From: Chondrus crispus
Lineage: Eukaryota; Rhodophyta; Florideophyceae; Gigartinales; Gigartinaceae
Reading direction: 5' to 3'
Assembly: GCF_000350225.1 (NCBI RefSeq)
Contig: NW_005178537.1
Span: 1-30,996 of the forward strand
Length of the DNA: 30,996 bases
Part shown: positions 7,960 through 18,972 of the stretch, in pieces
Position numbering within the stretch: position 1 is the stretch's first letter
Layout of the letters: each line of letters begins with the position of its first letter
Made by a program: the position numbers and the translations under genes
Notes under the pieces: generated by a model
Seen by the model: the letters and a program-made list of their open reading frames with translations, nothing else
Told to the model about the DNA's origin: nothing
The model's database searches: none

Positions 7960-10521
7960 ATGAGCGCCGAGTACCCGACCTCGATCCGATCAGAGCCGGC
8001 GGATGTGCGAGAGGCCGCGCTACGCGTCCAAGTGGGCGACGGCGACGCAGGTCCTCGGGACCGCGAACCGTCGCCCGACCTCTCCGAAAGACGCGCTCGC
8101 GCGATGTACGATCGCATCGCCGAGTACATCGAGGATGTCCGAACATCTCTCCGTATCGACGTCTCCGACAGCGTCTACGCCCGCTGTATGGAAGAGTTGC
8201 GCTCCCTCCGCGAAGGAAGGTTCGAGCGCGTAACTCAGTCCTTGGAGAACCTGCGCGCACTCGTCGACCAGCTACACGCCCGTGTGGCGCTGGTCGAGAA
8301 CGCGCGCATTGATTCCCCCGCCGTAGAGGTTGCGGTTCGACCCGCGAGTGCAAACTCCGGGGTTCGACGAGACCCGCAACCCTTCCCATCTGCCGAACAG
8401 ATGGGAGCGTTCGCGCACATGGCGGCAAAACTTAACTCAACGCGCCGCCGTGCCCGTGAGATGGAACAGACTTCGGCCGAGAGGCCGCCCGGAGCCTCCT
8501 CGAGTAGGCCCGGTGCCACTGTTCCTCCGGTTGCATCCGGATCGCAAGAGTGGCCCCCAGCTGGTGCCGTCACCAGCCGGAGGGCGGAGGACATCAAACC
8601 GACGGCGGACACGAACTTCGCGTCCGAGACTCAAGCCCTGCCGCATGTCCCCGGAAGCATGCGGCAGTCACGACGGGTACCGACCGAACTCGACCAGGGC
8701 CGTGGAGAAGTCGCCCGCGGATCAGGGGAACCGATTCTCCCCTTCGATCCTCGCTGGGGCCGCTACCAGCCGGCGGATCTTACCGCGCATCCCGGCCCCG
8801 TCGACATCCGAACGTTGCCCGTCACGCCGTTCGGAACGTTGGGTCCCGCCGAACCTGGGGTCGAGCCCGTCCACACCATGATACAGGAGTTCAGCGCCGT
8901 CGCGAACTACCGGATGTATCGGTTGGACAACACCTCGAGGCTCGTTACCTCGGGTGACGCGGGACGGATCGCCAAGTACGTCCAACGCTGCCGTGGGCTC
9001 CGCCCCACGATGAAGAGCTTCGATGGTACTGATGCGATTCAGTTGCTCCCGTTCCTGAAGGATATCCGGATTACCTTCAATGCCCAGCACCTGACCGAAG
9101 GTGTGGCAGTCCGTGTCTTCGCTCACTTCCTCGAGCGAGACGCGGAGCGGTTGTATACGAGTTACACCATGCGCGGCCTCCGCGCCGGCCAGCTCCACGA
9201 CGATACGAGCTGGCCTGGTCTCGTCAACCAATTTATCAAACGCTACCTAACCGACGACGTCTTAGGGGAAGCGTTTGATGCTGTCGCGTCGGCGCGACAG
9301 CTTCCTCACGAAACCGAGAACACGTTCGCGGACCGGCTGGAATCCGCCGCGTTCCGATGCACGGCCGTGTTCTCAGAACAAGCCCTCGCGCACTACTTCG
9401 TGCGCGGGTTGTCCACTGCAACCCGGGCCGCAGTGGCAGAGACGGTGCAAAGGTTGCCCGGACAACAGAAGACCGAACTCTCAACGATTCGCCGTATCGC
9501 CACGGCTGAGGGAACAACCTACCGCACCCGCCGCGGATTGCCGCTGCCGGATCCGAAGCCGGCAGCGAAGGGAGTCCGAACTCCGCGGTCGCACGGAACA
9601 AGTTCGCCGGCGACCGCCCTCCACATTGGAGAAGATGAGTGGCAGGCCGACCCTGTCCTCATTACACAAGGCTTCGACCGCGCAGGAGGCCGACCTCCAA
9701 CGCCAGCTTCCACCGGTTCGACCGGAAGCTTTGCAACGGCGTTCACACACACGCCGAAGGCCACGAGTGGTCCGAGCCACAACATGGCGGAGCTGGATAT
9801 CTCCAGTCGAGAAGGAGACCGTTGGCTGCCTAACGTGCCTCGACTTACCGACGAAAAGGCACGCCACGCGGCGACGTTCGCGTCGACCGATGGCAGCGCG
9901 TACGTTTGTTGGCTGTGCCGGACGTACGGCCACGCCATGTACACGTGCCCGTTCCTGTCGCCTGAACAACTTCAGTTCACGGCGTACAGGAACTACCGCT
10001 ATCAGATGGGGACGCGCCCCGGAATGCGCAATCTCATCCAGCAGTCTACGCGGGAAGACCGAGGCCCGCGGCGAGGAGACCCGAACCGATCGGGTGGGGG
10101 CGTCCGTTTCACCCCTCGCCAAGGCGGGTATCGACACCCGGGAACCGATCAAAGGGATCGTTGTGATCCTCGTCGGATGGATACGCGGTATCCCCGTCGA
10201 GATGGAAGAGGCGACCGGGGCCGTACCCAGTTGCCCCAAGGGGTACAGAACGCCATCATGTACCTCCAAGATTGGGTTGGGGATCCGAACCCCCAACCCA
10301 CGGAAGGAGGCGTAGGAGAACCGGTTCTCGCCGCCCCTCGAATATTGCAACGGCCGGACGTTGCAATTCAAGGTGGCGAAGCATCCAATTACTTCGTAGA
10401 GGATGCCCAGCCAGGGTGGAGGAACGACGCGCACCCCCACGGCCAGGGACCCGTTGACGCGCTAGCTAACGATAGCAGGGCGGGTAGCTCCGACAGCTCG
10501 GGTAGTTCGAAAAACCCGTAA
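7960..10521 (+). CDS. gag: Gag of element B
   Basis: The frame is open from inside the LTR (7864), but the first in-frame ATG is 7960, giving 853 residues. The N-terminal third is charged and helical (SPDLSERRARAMYD...), followed by a Pro/Ser-rich linker. The Gag core begins near 8880 (IQEFSAVANYRMYRL) and is homologous to the core of element A. A CCHC zinc knuckle (CWLCRTYGHAMYTC) lies at 9907-9948. The tail is Arg/Gly-rich and may bind RNA. The frame is undamaged, unlike pol. Gag ends in TAA at 10519; just before it, GAAAAAC (10509-10515) could let ribosomes slip into the -1 frame, which is open from 10506 and continues into pol. The family is clear; the start codon is the least certain point. 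Confidence 0.87.
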   Translation: MSAEYPTSIRSEPADVREAALRVQVGDGDAGPRDREPSPDLSERRARAMYDRIAEYIEDVRTSLRIDVSDSVYARCMEELRSLREGRFERVTQSLENLRALVDQLHARVALVENARIDSPAVEVAVRPASANSGVRRDPQPFPSAEQMGAFAHMAAKLNSTRRRAREMEQTSAERPPGASSSRPGATVPPVASGSQEWPPAGAVTSRRAEDIKPTADTNFASETQALPHVPGSMRQSRRVPTELDQGRGEVARGSGEPILPFDPRWGRYQPADLTAHPGPVDIRTLPVTPFGTLGPAEPGVEPVHTMIQEFSAVANYRMYRLDNTSRLVTSGDAGRIAKYVQRCRGLRPTMKSFDGTDAIQLLPFLKDIRITFNAQHLTEGVAVRVFAHFLERDAERLYTSYTMRGLRAGQLHDDTSWPGLVNQFIKRYLTDDVLGEAFDAVASARQLPHETENTFADRLESAAFRCTAVFSEQALAHYFVRGLSTATRAAVAETVQRLPGQQKTELSTIRRIATAEGTTYRTRRGLPLPDPKPAAKGVRTPRSHGTSSPATALHIGEDEWQADPVLITQGFDRAGGRPPTPASTGSTGSFATAFTHTPKATSGPSHNMAELDISSREGDRWLPNVPRLTDEKARHAATFASTDGSAYVCWLCRTYGHAMYTCPFLSPEQLQFTAYRNYRYQMGTRPGMRNLIQQSTREDRGPRRGDPNRSGGGVRFTPRQGGYRHPGTDQRDRCDPRRMDTRYPRRDGRGDRGRTQLPQGVQNAIMYLQDWVGDPNPQPTEGGVGEPVLAAPRILQRPDVAIQGGEASNYFVEDAQPGWRNDAHPHGQGPVDALANDSRAGSSDSSGSSKNP

Positions 10522-13500
10522 AGACGGTTACGTTCGCGCGGTCGCGTGAGCCGTCTTGTCACACCAACCCAGACCCGTTACGATTCAACCCCGGCGGAGG
10601 AGGGGAATGTTTGCCGATAATATTCCCCTCGACTCCGCACGAGCGCACCGAGACTTCCGTAAGTCAGGTGCGGGAGGACAAAGGCGCCGAGGCCACCGAG
10701 AGCCCGGCGCGCCTAGAGGAAGAAGGCACCGTGGCCACCGTGAGCCACATGCCAAATAAGGAGCGCATCGAACGCGCAGGCGGCCCGACCCACGTGTGTC
10801 CGGGGCCGCCAGGAGAAATCAAGTCGCGTACGGACGCGACTTGCCGCGAGGACGTCACCGACCGACGGACGCCCCGCGACCGAGGCAGAAGACCACGGAA
10901 GAGAAGCCGGAACCGACGCCGGCGGCCCAAGCAGAACGACCTGGCCGAGCCGTCGTCACCGAAGGTAGTCGACGGTGTCATCTGCTTGATGACATCGAAG
11001 ATATACAACGTCCTCGGCTCGATCGCAACCGAGGGGAACGCGTTCAAGCCTCATACCATTGCAGTCGATACCTGCTCGGGGTATAACTTGGTGAGGAAGG
11101 CCGACCTTCCTCCCGATTGGACGCGCTACGTCGTACGCGACGCACGCCTGCCACGGTTGGCAGGCGCGAACAGTAACCCGCTCAAGCTGACTGCGGTCGT
11201 GCAGCTGGACGTCCGACTGCGGAACACGACGTTCCGCATTCTGTTCGTGGTCGCCGACCAGCTCGCGGTGCCCGTCCTCCTGGGCACGGCGTTCATCGAT
11301 GCGCACGTTCGAAGTATCGACATCGATGCGCGGAGGCTCGAGCTCCGACAAGGTGGCTCCGTCGCCATTGTCGATGGGAAGGGGGAGCCGTCTCCCCCAA
11401 CCCGGCGCCACGGTCGCCAGTCAAGTCGGGCCGACGTACGCGAAGAAGCCCCACAGCCGATCCGTGTCGCCCGATGGGTCACGATCCCCGCCATGTCGCA
11501 AGCACGGATACGCGTCACTACCGCGGGTAGCGGCCTCGTTTTCTTGGAACCCAAGCCGTCACTCCGACGTCGACACGGAGTGAGGCTCACGAACGGTGTA
11601 GCTGAGGTCTTACCGAACCAGACCTTCGACGTGATCGTGGCGAATTTCTCGCGCCAAGCGAGGAGGCTCCCGAAGCGCACCGTCGTCGGTTACGCGAAGC
11701 GCAATCCGCTGGCGATCCTGACGCCCGAGCGCCGAGTCGGGGCGGAGACCGCACACGCGCTGCATCTCACGGACTGGGACGTGCAAGCCGGCAGAGGGGG
11801 AGCTGGCCGACCAAGCTCCCCAGAAAATAAGGCCGCCGAGGGATGTCACGCCGGCCCCGGCGATCAGCCGGAGGGGTGCCCATCATCGACGGAAGGCACC
11901 GCGCGAGTCACAAATAAGGATCCCGAAAATTCGCCGATGAATTGGGAAAAAGAAATGGACTTGTCATACATCGACGATGACAAGCTCCGCGCACGGGTAC
12001 TCGACATTCTCCGTAAGCATTCGAGTCTGTGGAGTGGTGCGCTCCGTACGATACGAGCAACGGAGCACCGCATACCACTCGAGGCGGGGACGAAACCGAT
12101 TCGTTCTATGCCCTACCGAAAGGGGCCCGCCATGCGTGAGATGGTTGCTAAAGAAGTCAACAAGATGTTGAACGCCGGAGTTATCGAACCCGCGAGCACC
12201 GAGTGGGCTTCGCCGGTGGTGCTCGTCCCGAAAAAAGACGGCTCCCTTCGGTTTTGCGTTGACTACCGACGTCTCAACGCAAAGACGGCAGCAGATTCGT
12301 ATCCGCTGCCCCGGATGGACGACTGCATCGATTCGTTAGGGGATGCAGCCGTCTTCACTACGCTCGACTGCAACTCAGGCTACTGGCAAATCCCGGTCGC
12401 GCCGGAGGACCGGGATAAGACCACCTTCACCACGCATATGGGTACGTTCCGCCATTTGCGTATGCCGTTCGGACTGAAAGGGGCACCGGCCACCTTCTAA
12501 CGCGCATTGGACATCATCTTGTCCGGCGTAAGATGGCAAATATGTCTCGTATACCTCGACGACGTCATAGTTTTTTCCCGAACGCACGAGGAGCACGCCG
12601 AACACCTCGACATTGTCTTGAGCTTGTTGAGGACCGCCGGTATATCCCTCAAGCTCAAGAAGTGCAGCTTCTTCCGTCCGAAAGTGCATTACCTGGGGCA
12701 CGTGATATCCCCAGGTAAGCTCAGCGTGGCCGAAACGGCGGCCGACGCCTTCAAGACGTTCACGTTCCCGAGGACGCTTACGCAGGTGCGCTCGTTCCTC
12801 GGGGCGTGCAACGTCTACCGCCGTTTCGTCAAGGAGTTCGCCAAGATAGCTCGACCGCTAACCGATATGACCCGCAAGGACGCCGACCCCGACTTCGATA
12901 ATCCAACGGAGGCCCAGCTTCAAGCGTTCGAGGACCTCAAGGCAAGGATGATCGCTCCGCCGATACTTGCGCTTCCGCGGTACGGTCGGCCGTACATGAT
13001 CGATACCGACGCAGGTGAGTATCAACTCGGGTGTACGCTGCTGCAAGAACACGACGAAGCCAACGACTGGCGTCCCGTCGGATATTGGTCGTATTCGTTA
13101 AACGACAGCGAACGCAACTACAGCGCTACAGAACGCGAGTGCTTCGCTGTAGTGTGGGCCGTCCGCACACTACGCCCGTACGTCGAGGGCACGAAGTTCA
13201 CCGTCCGGACGGATCACGGCGCGCTGAGGTGGCTCATGTCCCTGACCGAGAGCTCCGGAAGACTCACCCGGTGGCGGCTACGTCTGGCTGAATACGATTT
13301 CACCATTCAGTACCTCCTCGGGCGCGTGCACCAGGTCCCCGACGCCCTGTCACGCCTCGTATCACCGAGGGTCGCCGACGACCCTCGCCCGGCTGTCGAG
13401 GTGGACGACGACATCCCCACCTACGACACGTGCACGACCGTTCGTGATGTCTCGGATGAGCTCGCGGACCACGTATGCACCGCGAGCTGCGACCACGAGG

Positions 13501-15224
13501 CCGACCACGTCTTCGTGACCACAAGGAACCGAACGAAATCCCGAAGGAAATTGCGCGCCCGAGCGCGCGACGAGCCGAGGGGCGACCACGAAGCCCCTGC
13601 TCTAGAAGAACCCGACGCCTTCTGGGCAGAGAACGAGGAGTTCGACGCCGTGGACCTCGATCGCGCCCAAGACTTCGAAGCCGATACGTCCGGTTCCCAG
13701 GTCGCCCCTCCGCAGGACGACCTGCCGGCCCCTCTTATGATAGAGGAGATAGCCGAGGAACAACGCACGGATGACTTCTGCCAAACAGTATTGGCACGAC
13801 AGTCAGAGTCCCGGGACTCCGCGTTCTTCGAGGACCACCAAGGGGTGCTCAAACGGAGACACCCCTTCGACCCTGATATCGTACAGGTGGTGGTCCCTCG
13901 GACTCTACGCGCCCGGTTGCTGCGGCTCCGCCATAACCCGGCCATCGCCGGGCATCCGGGGCAGAACCGCATGTACTACGCGCTCCGTCGCGAGTACTAC
14001 TGGCCCCACTTGGCCGCGGACGTCGCGTCGACCGTACGCGGTTGTCGAACCTGTGCGATGAACCGCGTCAAGCTTCGGAAACACCTAAACCGATTAAGGC
14101 TGTTTCCAGCGACGCGGCCGTTGGAGAGCCTCGCGATTGATATACTGGGGCCGCTCCCAAAGACCAAGGCAGGGAAACGATTCCTCCTGGTAGTCACCGA
14201 CCGCTTTACGAAGTTAACGCAGGTCGTCGCACTGCGGACGGTAACCGCCTACACCGTCGCAGTGGCGTTTTGCGAAGCGTGGGTCTTTAAGTACGGCGTC
14301 CCACGCTCGCTAATGTCGGATAACGGACCGCAGTTCAACGCAAAGTTCTTCCAAAGCACATGCCGAGTGCTGGGAATTACGAACCTTTATACGTCAGCGT
14401 ACCACCCTCAGGCGAACGGCCAGGTGGAACGCTATAACCGAACGATTGCGGCGATGCTCCGCAATTACGTGAACGAGCATCAAGACGACTGGGACGTGTA
14501 CGTGAGACCGTTAACGTACGCATATAACTCCCACGTACACCGAACCACATGAACGACCCCGTTTGAGCTCGTGCTCAGCCGGCCCCCGCCGGAGTTTTCT
14601 CTTCGACGAACCGGCGGGGACGTTCCACCTGCCGATAGGAGAACGAAGCGTGCGGAGTTCCTCAAGACCTTGGACGCGACGATCCAGAAGGCCTACGGGA
14701 GTTTGCGACGCACGCAAGCCCGTTACAAACACGACTTCGATAAGCGCGTTCGAACGGTTAACACACGTCTCGAGCCAGGTAACTTCATCTACCTGAACCC
14801 CACCGACGGGGACAAGACGTCTAACAAGCTCGCCTCGCCCGCCGTGGGGCCGTACTGTGTCCTCGCCAACGATCGTCGAACAATCACAATCGATCGTGAT
14901 GGCGTCACCGAGCGGGTGTCCGCAGACCGCTGCGTGTACGCGCCCCCGCCGATGGACGTGCCACGGGTGAGCACGACGACCCCGCGTGACCTTGCCGACA
15001 AGGTCAGGGAGGGAACACAGTACGCCGTGGAGAGGCTACTCAAGCATCGAGAGATGGAAGACGGAACAACGGAGTTTCTCATCAAGTGGGCGGACTACGA
15101 CCAACCCACTTGGACGGCACGCACCCACATCCCCGAATAATTGGTGTCTCGATATGCGCTGCGTCTTCGAAGACGCACGGGGAGGGACCTCAACTCCGAA
15201 GTGAACGCGGACGTTCACTCTTAA
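10506..15224 (+). pseudogene. pol: Pol of element B, interrupted by three stops
   Basis: One continuous reading frame encodes protease, RT, RNase H, integrase and chromodomain but is broken by TAA at 12498 (in the RT ATFQRA motif), TGA at 14550 (in integrase, where the matching codon of element A encodes Glu) and TAA at 15138 (in the chromodomain, after HIPE). The frame itself never shifts, so these are point mutations. The protease motif reads DTCSG (11067-11081) where DTGA or DSGA is expected. Intact motifs: RT FTTLDCNSGYW and YLDD (12552-12563); RNase H DTDAGEY and RTDHGAL; integrase HNPAIAGH, CRTC, AIDILGP, MSDNGPQF and QVERYN, so the DDE triad is complete. The chromodomain continues past the last stop to the frame end at 15222-15224, which overlaps a polypurine tract. 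It is homologous to the pol of A but clearly a different family. Confidence 0.92.
10509..10515 (+). promoter_or_regulatory. Possible -1 frameshift site at the gag-pol boundary of B
   Basis: The heptamer G AAA AAC is in the gag frame, four bases before the gag stop codon, and pol is in the -1 frame, open from 10506. It differs from the classical A AAA AAC at the first base. A downstream pairing structure (GACGG at 10523, CCGTC at 10551) is possible. The role is inferred. Confidence 0.4.
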
Positions 15225-15232
15225 GGAGGGGG
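15201..15232 (+). other. Internal palindrome plus polypurine tract at the end of pol B
   Basis: GTGAACGCGGACGTTCAC (15201-15218) is a near-palindrome, followed after four bases by AAGGAGGGGG (15223-15232), which overlaps the pol stop. In compact gypsy elements this is where the 3' LTR would start. The same module recurs at 21455-21487, with 17 of 18 palindrome bases identical, beside the real 3' LTR. Confidence 0.7.
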
Positions 15233-17493
15233 CCCCTCAACCACTCCTTCGACCGGAAAATTTAAACCCCCCCTTCGCGGTCGGAAAGGGCGGGGGTCTA
15301 CGCAAGGACACAACGAGGGTGGCCGACCAACTTCGGGGAAGCATGGGATGTCCAGTCGACGCACGGACAACGCAAGTCCATGCGACACGAACCGCCATCA
15401 CCGACGAGAGGAGGGTCGTGAGACAGAGCGTACGGTGTCACGAACAGTAGCCCTGGGACGTGAAGTGAAATGAGGGAGGACACGAGCTCCCAGCGAACAC
15501 GACGACATGTGCCGGGGCGCTACACTCACAAAGCCGTTGCAGTTCCGTCGTAATCAACTGCAGCATAACGCAACGGTTGTAGAGAGAAAGAGGGCCAAGC
15601 CGATGTAAGGGACGTCTCCCAAACACGCGACTCAGAGACCTCGAACAGTCCGTACTGCCCGAGAGGGGACGAGCCCTGAGGTAATCGATGAGGCGAGGAG
15701 CGACTGCGCTGCGCTCGTTTTGTGCGTGCGCGCATAAGCAGGGACAAAATACGATAGGATCCGAGAGCCGATGTGCGAACGGAGGGGCAACTGTCTGCCA
15801 GTGCCTCGAAAGCGGACGACGCCCCCAAACCGCCGCCACCTCCCTAAAAATACGAAAATATTGGACGGTAGGAAATTACGCCGGACGGCGGACAGCACGT
15901 GCATTAGGAGTGCGTACAAGGCGCGCAGGCCATAAAAAATCGACGGTCGGCTGACACACGCCACCGTACACAATCTGGAACGGGCGGTGTGATGTGCTCG
16001 CATCATCTCGGTGCGACACGCCCTCATTCCCGCCGCCAAGAGGCAGGACGCTCGTGCACACCGACCCGCATTCGAGCGCGTCGTCGCATACCTACATATC
16101 CTAGGCTCGTCCACGCCACATACCCGCACACCTCCACAACGGGACGAGGTGCGCGCGAGGTCACGGCCGATCGTCCTGCCCCACGTACACGCCGTCTTCG
16201 ACTCAGTCCTGGGCGCGTGTACCCTACCGAAATTCGTCGCGCGAACTGTGGCGCGGGCGCGCGGGACACCATTCGTTCGTTAGGCCGGACTGCCCCACGC
16301 GGAGCTGCGCACTACCACGCCAGCGCGCATGTAGGGGCGCTCGCGGCCGCACACGGCGACGTTAAACTGGGACACTTCTCGTGGAAGAGAATCCGTTCGC
16401 AAAGAACACGACGGAAAAGGACGAGTGCCGAAATCGCGACTCCTGTCTGCCGACGTAATGGGGGAGGAGGACACGGCCGCTGCCCCTCGAAGAGTCCCGC
16501 GACTCATTCGTGATGGATAGTCTACGCCGAGCGAGGCGTCGCTTCATTGACATGACGCCGATCCGAAGGCCAGCGCGAGGCACCACGTCGGTAGGTAACC
16601 CGGCCGCTCCACGAGAGGGAGCCCCGTTTCGTGGCCCGAGGAGACTACCTGAGCCAACGCACTCGTACAGCCGTTTCCATTACCACCGAAACGCACGCGA
16701 GCGAACTGTGGGTGGACGCGAGTGGAGGCACTCGAACTCTCGCCGTCAGCGGGGGAGTACCCCGGCGTTCGCCAGCGCGCGGAAGCCCGACGCCCCCGGC
16801 ACAGAGAAGAACGACGTCGACCGACGACGCGGTCGAGGGGCGGTGGCGAGAGGGAAGCATGACGCCGCGCGGAGGAAGTGGGAGCGGGCCGAATTGGACA
16901 TCAAGGAGGGACGACCCCGCAACCGTAACGCACCGGCCCGTGCCTGTTACGGGGACTCACGACGCCGACCGGAGGCGGGGGACGACGCGAGCTCCCTTGG
17001 GGCAGTGACGACAAGGCCGACCAATAGGAGCTCGCCAAATCCCCATCTCTTCGCCGCACAGTCCGCCGGAGGGACAGACGAGGAGCCTTCCTCCTCGAAG
17101 AAGGAAGCACCTACCGCACGTCGGACGAGCCGGCGGCGTCTATACCACCTCGGCGCGATGGACCGCAAAGGGTTGAGATGCGTCGGCGTAAGGAGCCGTC
17201 GGCGAAGGGGGGAAATAAAACGCGCGGTACGACGCGATCAGACGACCGGCAGCCTCGACGTCCACCGTGGGGCACCTCGACACGTCCCCTCGCGAGCTGT
17301 TTGGCTCCCGCGAAGCCGTCTCACACGAACGATATACCGCCGTCTCCGCCCGCCGACGGGGTGAGCGCGCGGAAGGTTCCAAGCCCCCAGGGGAACGGGT
17401 ACGTAGGGAAAGAATAACTAAGGAAAGGATCGAGGGGAGGTCCATTTATCGCACCAAGGGGAAGAGGGACCTGCTTCTACTAGCTAGGCAGCG
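15233..17493. other. Post-pol region of B, no recognised gene
   Basis: This GC-rich segment lies between the internal polypurine tract and the antisense ORF. It contains several Arg-rich open frames on both strands (for example 15989-16513 and 16510-17364 on plus, 15632-16129 on minus). None has a recognisable motif, and their biased composition is what GC-rich noncoding DNA gives. A short AT-rich patch lies near 15842-15866. I see no RNA gene. Confidence 0.5.
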
Positions 17494-18915
17494 TCAACGA
17501 CCAGCCTCCTCCCCTGTCTCCGTGATTTCGGGACCGTACGACGACGTCGGGCAGTAACTGGGGTGACGTGGCGGGGTTGCCCTTACCTCCGCAAGGGAGG
17601 GCATCGCAATGGCGGCGTAGCGAGCTTCGCCGACGTGGCCCTCACCACGACCTACGGGGCTTCCAGTAGCCGGGAGGTCGGACCCCAGGTGACCGTACGG
17701 ATCGCGGGGTACGGGACGACGTCTCGGAGGCGTCACCCCCTGCGACATCGGATGCCGCCCGGTTGGCGCTGCACGAATCGCCCGGAGCTCGTCGCGCTCC
17801 GCACGGTAGCGGTCACGGTCAGCACTGAGACGCGCGACGGATTGGGAGTAACGGAGCGAGGCGGCACGAAGCGCCTCCACCTCCCTCTGAGCAGGATGGA
17901 ACTGCGAAGCTAGTGAGGCCCGTTCGGCGCCGAGGCGTCGAGCCTCGTCACTCCGGGCTAGGTACCAGCCTACCATCGTGCTTAGCAGCGCTCCGGTAGA
18001 CCAGATACGATCCTGGAAGTGCCCCAAAGCGCGCAGTAATTCGGGGATCGACTCGAGCTCACCTGGCGATAGGACACGATCCGCAAACTCACCCGGCGCA
18101 GGTCCGCCCTCCAAGGAACGGAGCGGCGGGACGGGCAGTATTTCGGAGGGTCCTCGGCTGCCCCGAGGCGTTTCGGTGTAGATGGGACTCGCGATACGAA
18201 ATGGGTTCGATCCCACTGCGAACACGTCCGGGGACTCAGCGTCCAGATCCCGGTAACGCTTGCGACGCGCTGCACGGGCAGCGGAGCCCACACCGCTGCA
18301 GGACCCCGACGACCCGGTTGGAGGCGGTCCTACGGCCGGTCGCGACGCGAATGCGTCCGCGCGAACGTCGTACAGTAAAAAGACACTCCGTTCGCCGGTG
18401 GAGAAGTCAGTCCAGGGGCGGTGGGTATGTTCCCCCACCCCTCCGGCACGGCGGAGGAGATCCAAGACGGCGGTATACGTCCACACGACGTGTGTGGACT
18501 CCCGGTCAGACGGATTCAAGGACACCTTGGGGAGCCCCGGCGTCACTCTCCTCAAGAAATCCAACGTCGGGGTGGGCTGGATGAACACCCTGCCATTCAC
18601 ACCCAGCTCGGTGCTGACGGCGTTGCACACCGACCACGCCCACTCCCGTTCGCAGTTAGACAAGAGGCACTCATACGCCGGGTGGTCCTCCTCTAGGAAG
18701 GCGGACCCGAAGTATTTAAGAACGTACGGGAGGAGCGGGTGGACTCCCAGCGAAGGGAAGGAGTCCCGAACCACGGCGGGGAGTGTGGGGAAATCGGCGG
18801 GGGACAGTCCATGCTCGAAGCATGCCGAGCGGAACACGCGACCATCCTTTTCGTCGGCTCGGCGATATGCCGACCAGTCGCGATGGGCGATCGCGATAGA
18901 GTGTATCCTCATCAA
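17494..18915 (-). CDS. Antisense protein of element B, C-terminal part (unknown function)
   Basis: An open frame of 473 codons on the strand opposite gag-pol; the first true ATG is 18912. It is in the same frame as the ORF at 18973-19818. Only the TGA at 18973 separates them, so both are probably one ancestral gene of about 775 codons. The first 190 residues look globular, rich in Trp, Cys, Phe and Tyr. A Ser/Gly linker with a basic patch (AARRKRYRD) comes next. Residues about 285-382 are helical, with a likely coiled coil from 320 (EARRLGAERASLASQ). The tail is Pro/Arg-rich. I do not recognise a family. Position after pol recalls the antisense or env-like ORFs of some plant gypsy elements, but there is no signal peptide or membrane segment to suggest an envelope protein. 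Confidence 0.65.
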   Translation of the reverse strand: MMRIHSIAIAHRDWSAYRRADEKDGRVFRSACFEHGLSPADFPTLPAVVRDSFPSLGVHPLLPYVLKYFGSAFLEEDHPAYECLLSNCEREWAWSVCNAVSTELGVNGRVFIQPTPTLDFLRRVTPGLPKVSLNPSDRESTHVVWTYTAVLDLLRRAGGVGEHTHRPWTDFSTGERSVFLLYDVRADAFASRPAVGPPPTGSSGSCSGVGSAARAARRKRYRDLDAESPDVFAVGSNPFRIASPIYTETPRGSRGPSEILPVPPLRSLEGGPAPGEFADRVLSPGELESIPELLRALGHFQDRIWSTGALLSTMVGWYLARSDEARRLGAERASLASQFHPAQREVEALRAASLRYSQSVARLSADRDRYRAERDELRAIRAAPTGRHPMSQGVTPPRRRPVPRDPYGHLGSDLPATGSPVGRGEGHVGEARYAAIAMPSLAEVRATPPRHPSYCPTSSYGPEITETGEEAGR

Positions 18916-18972
18916 GGCACTGGCCGACTTCTGAAGCGCGACTAACGGCTTCGAGAACGCATAGGGACAGGG

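Noticed and set aside
16510..17364. Plus-strand frame of 284 codons, with a 174-codon frame before it
   Set aside because: Extremely Arg-rich, no motif and GTG rather than ATG at the start; typical of chance frames in GC-rich DNA.
18195..18225. GGTTCGATCCC, a tRNA T-loop-like string
   Set aside because: No acceptor, D or anticodon stems can be placed around it, and it lies inside the antisense ORF.
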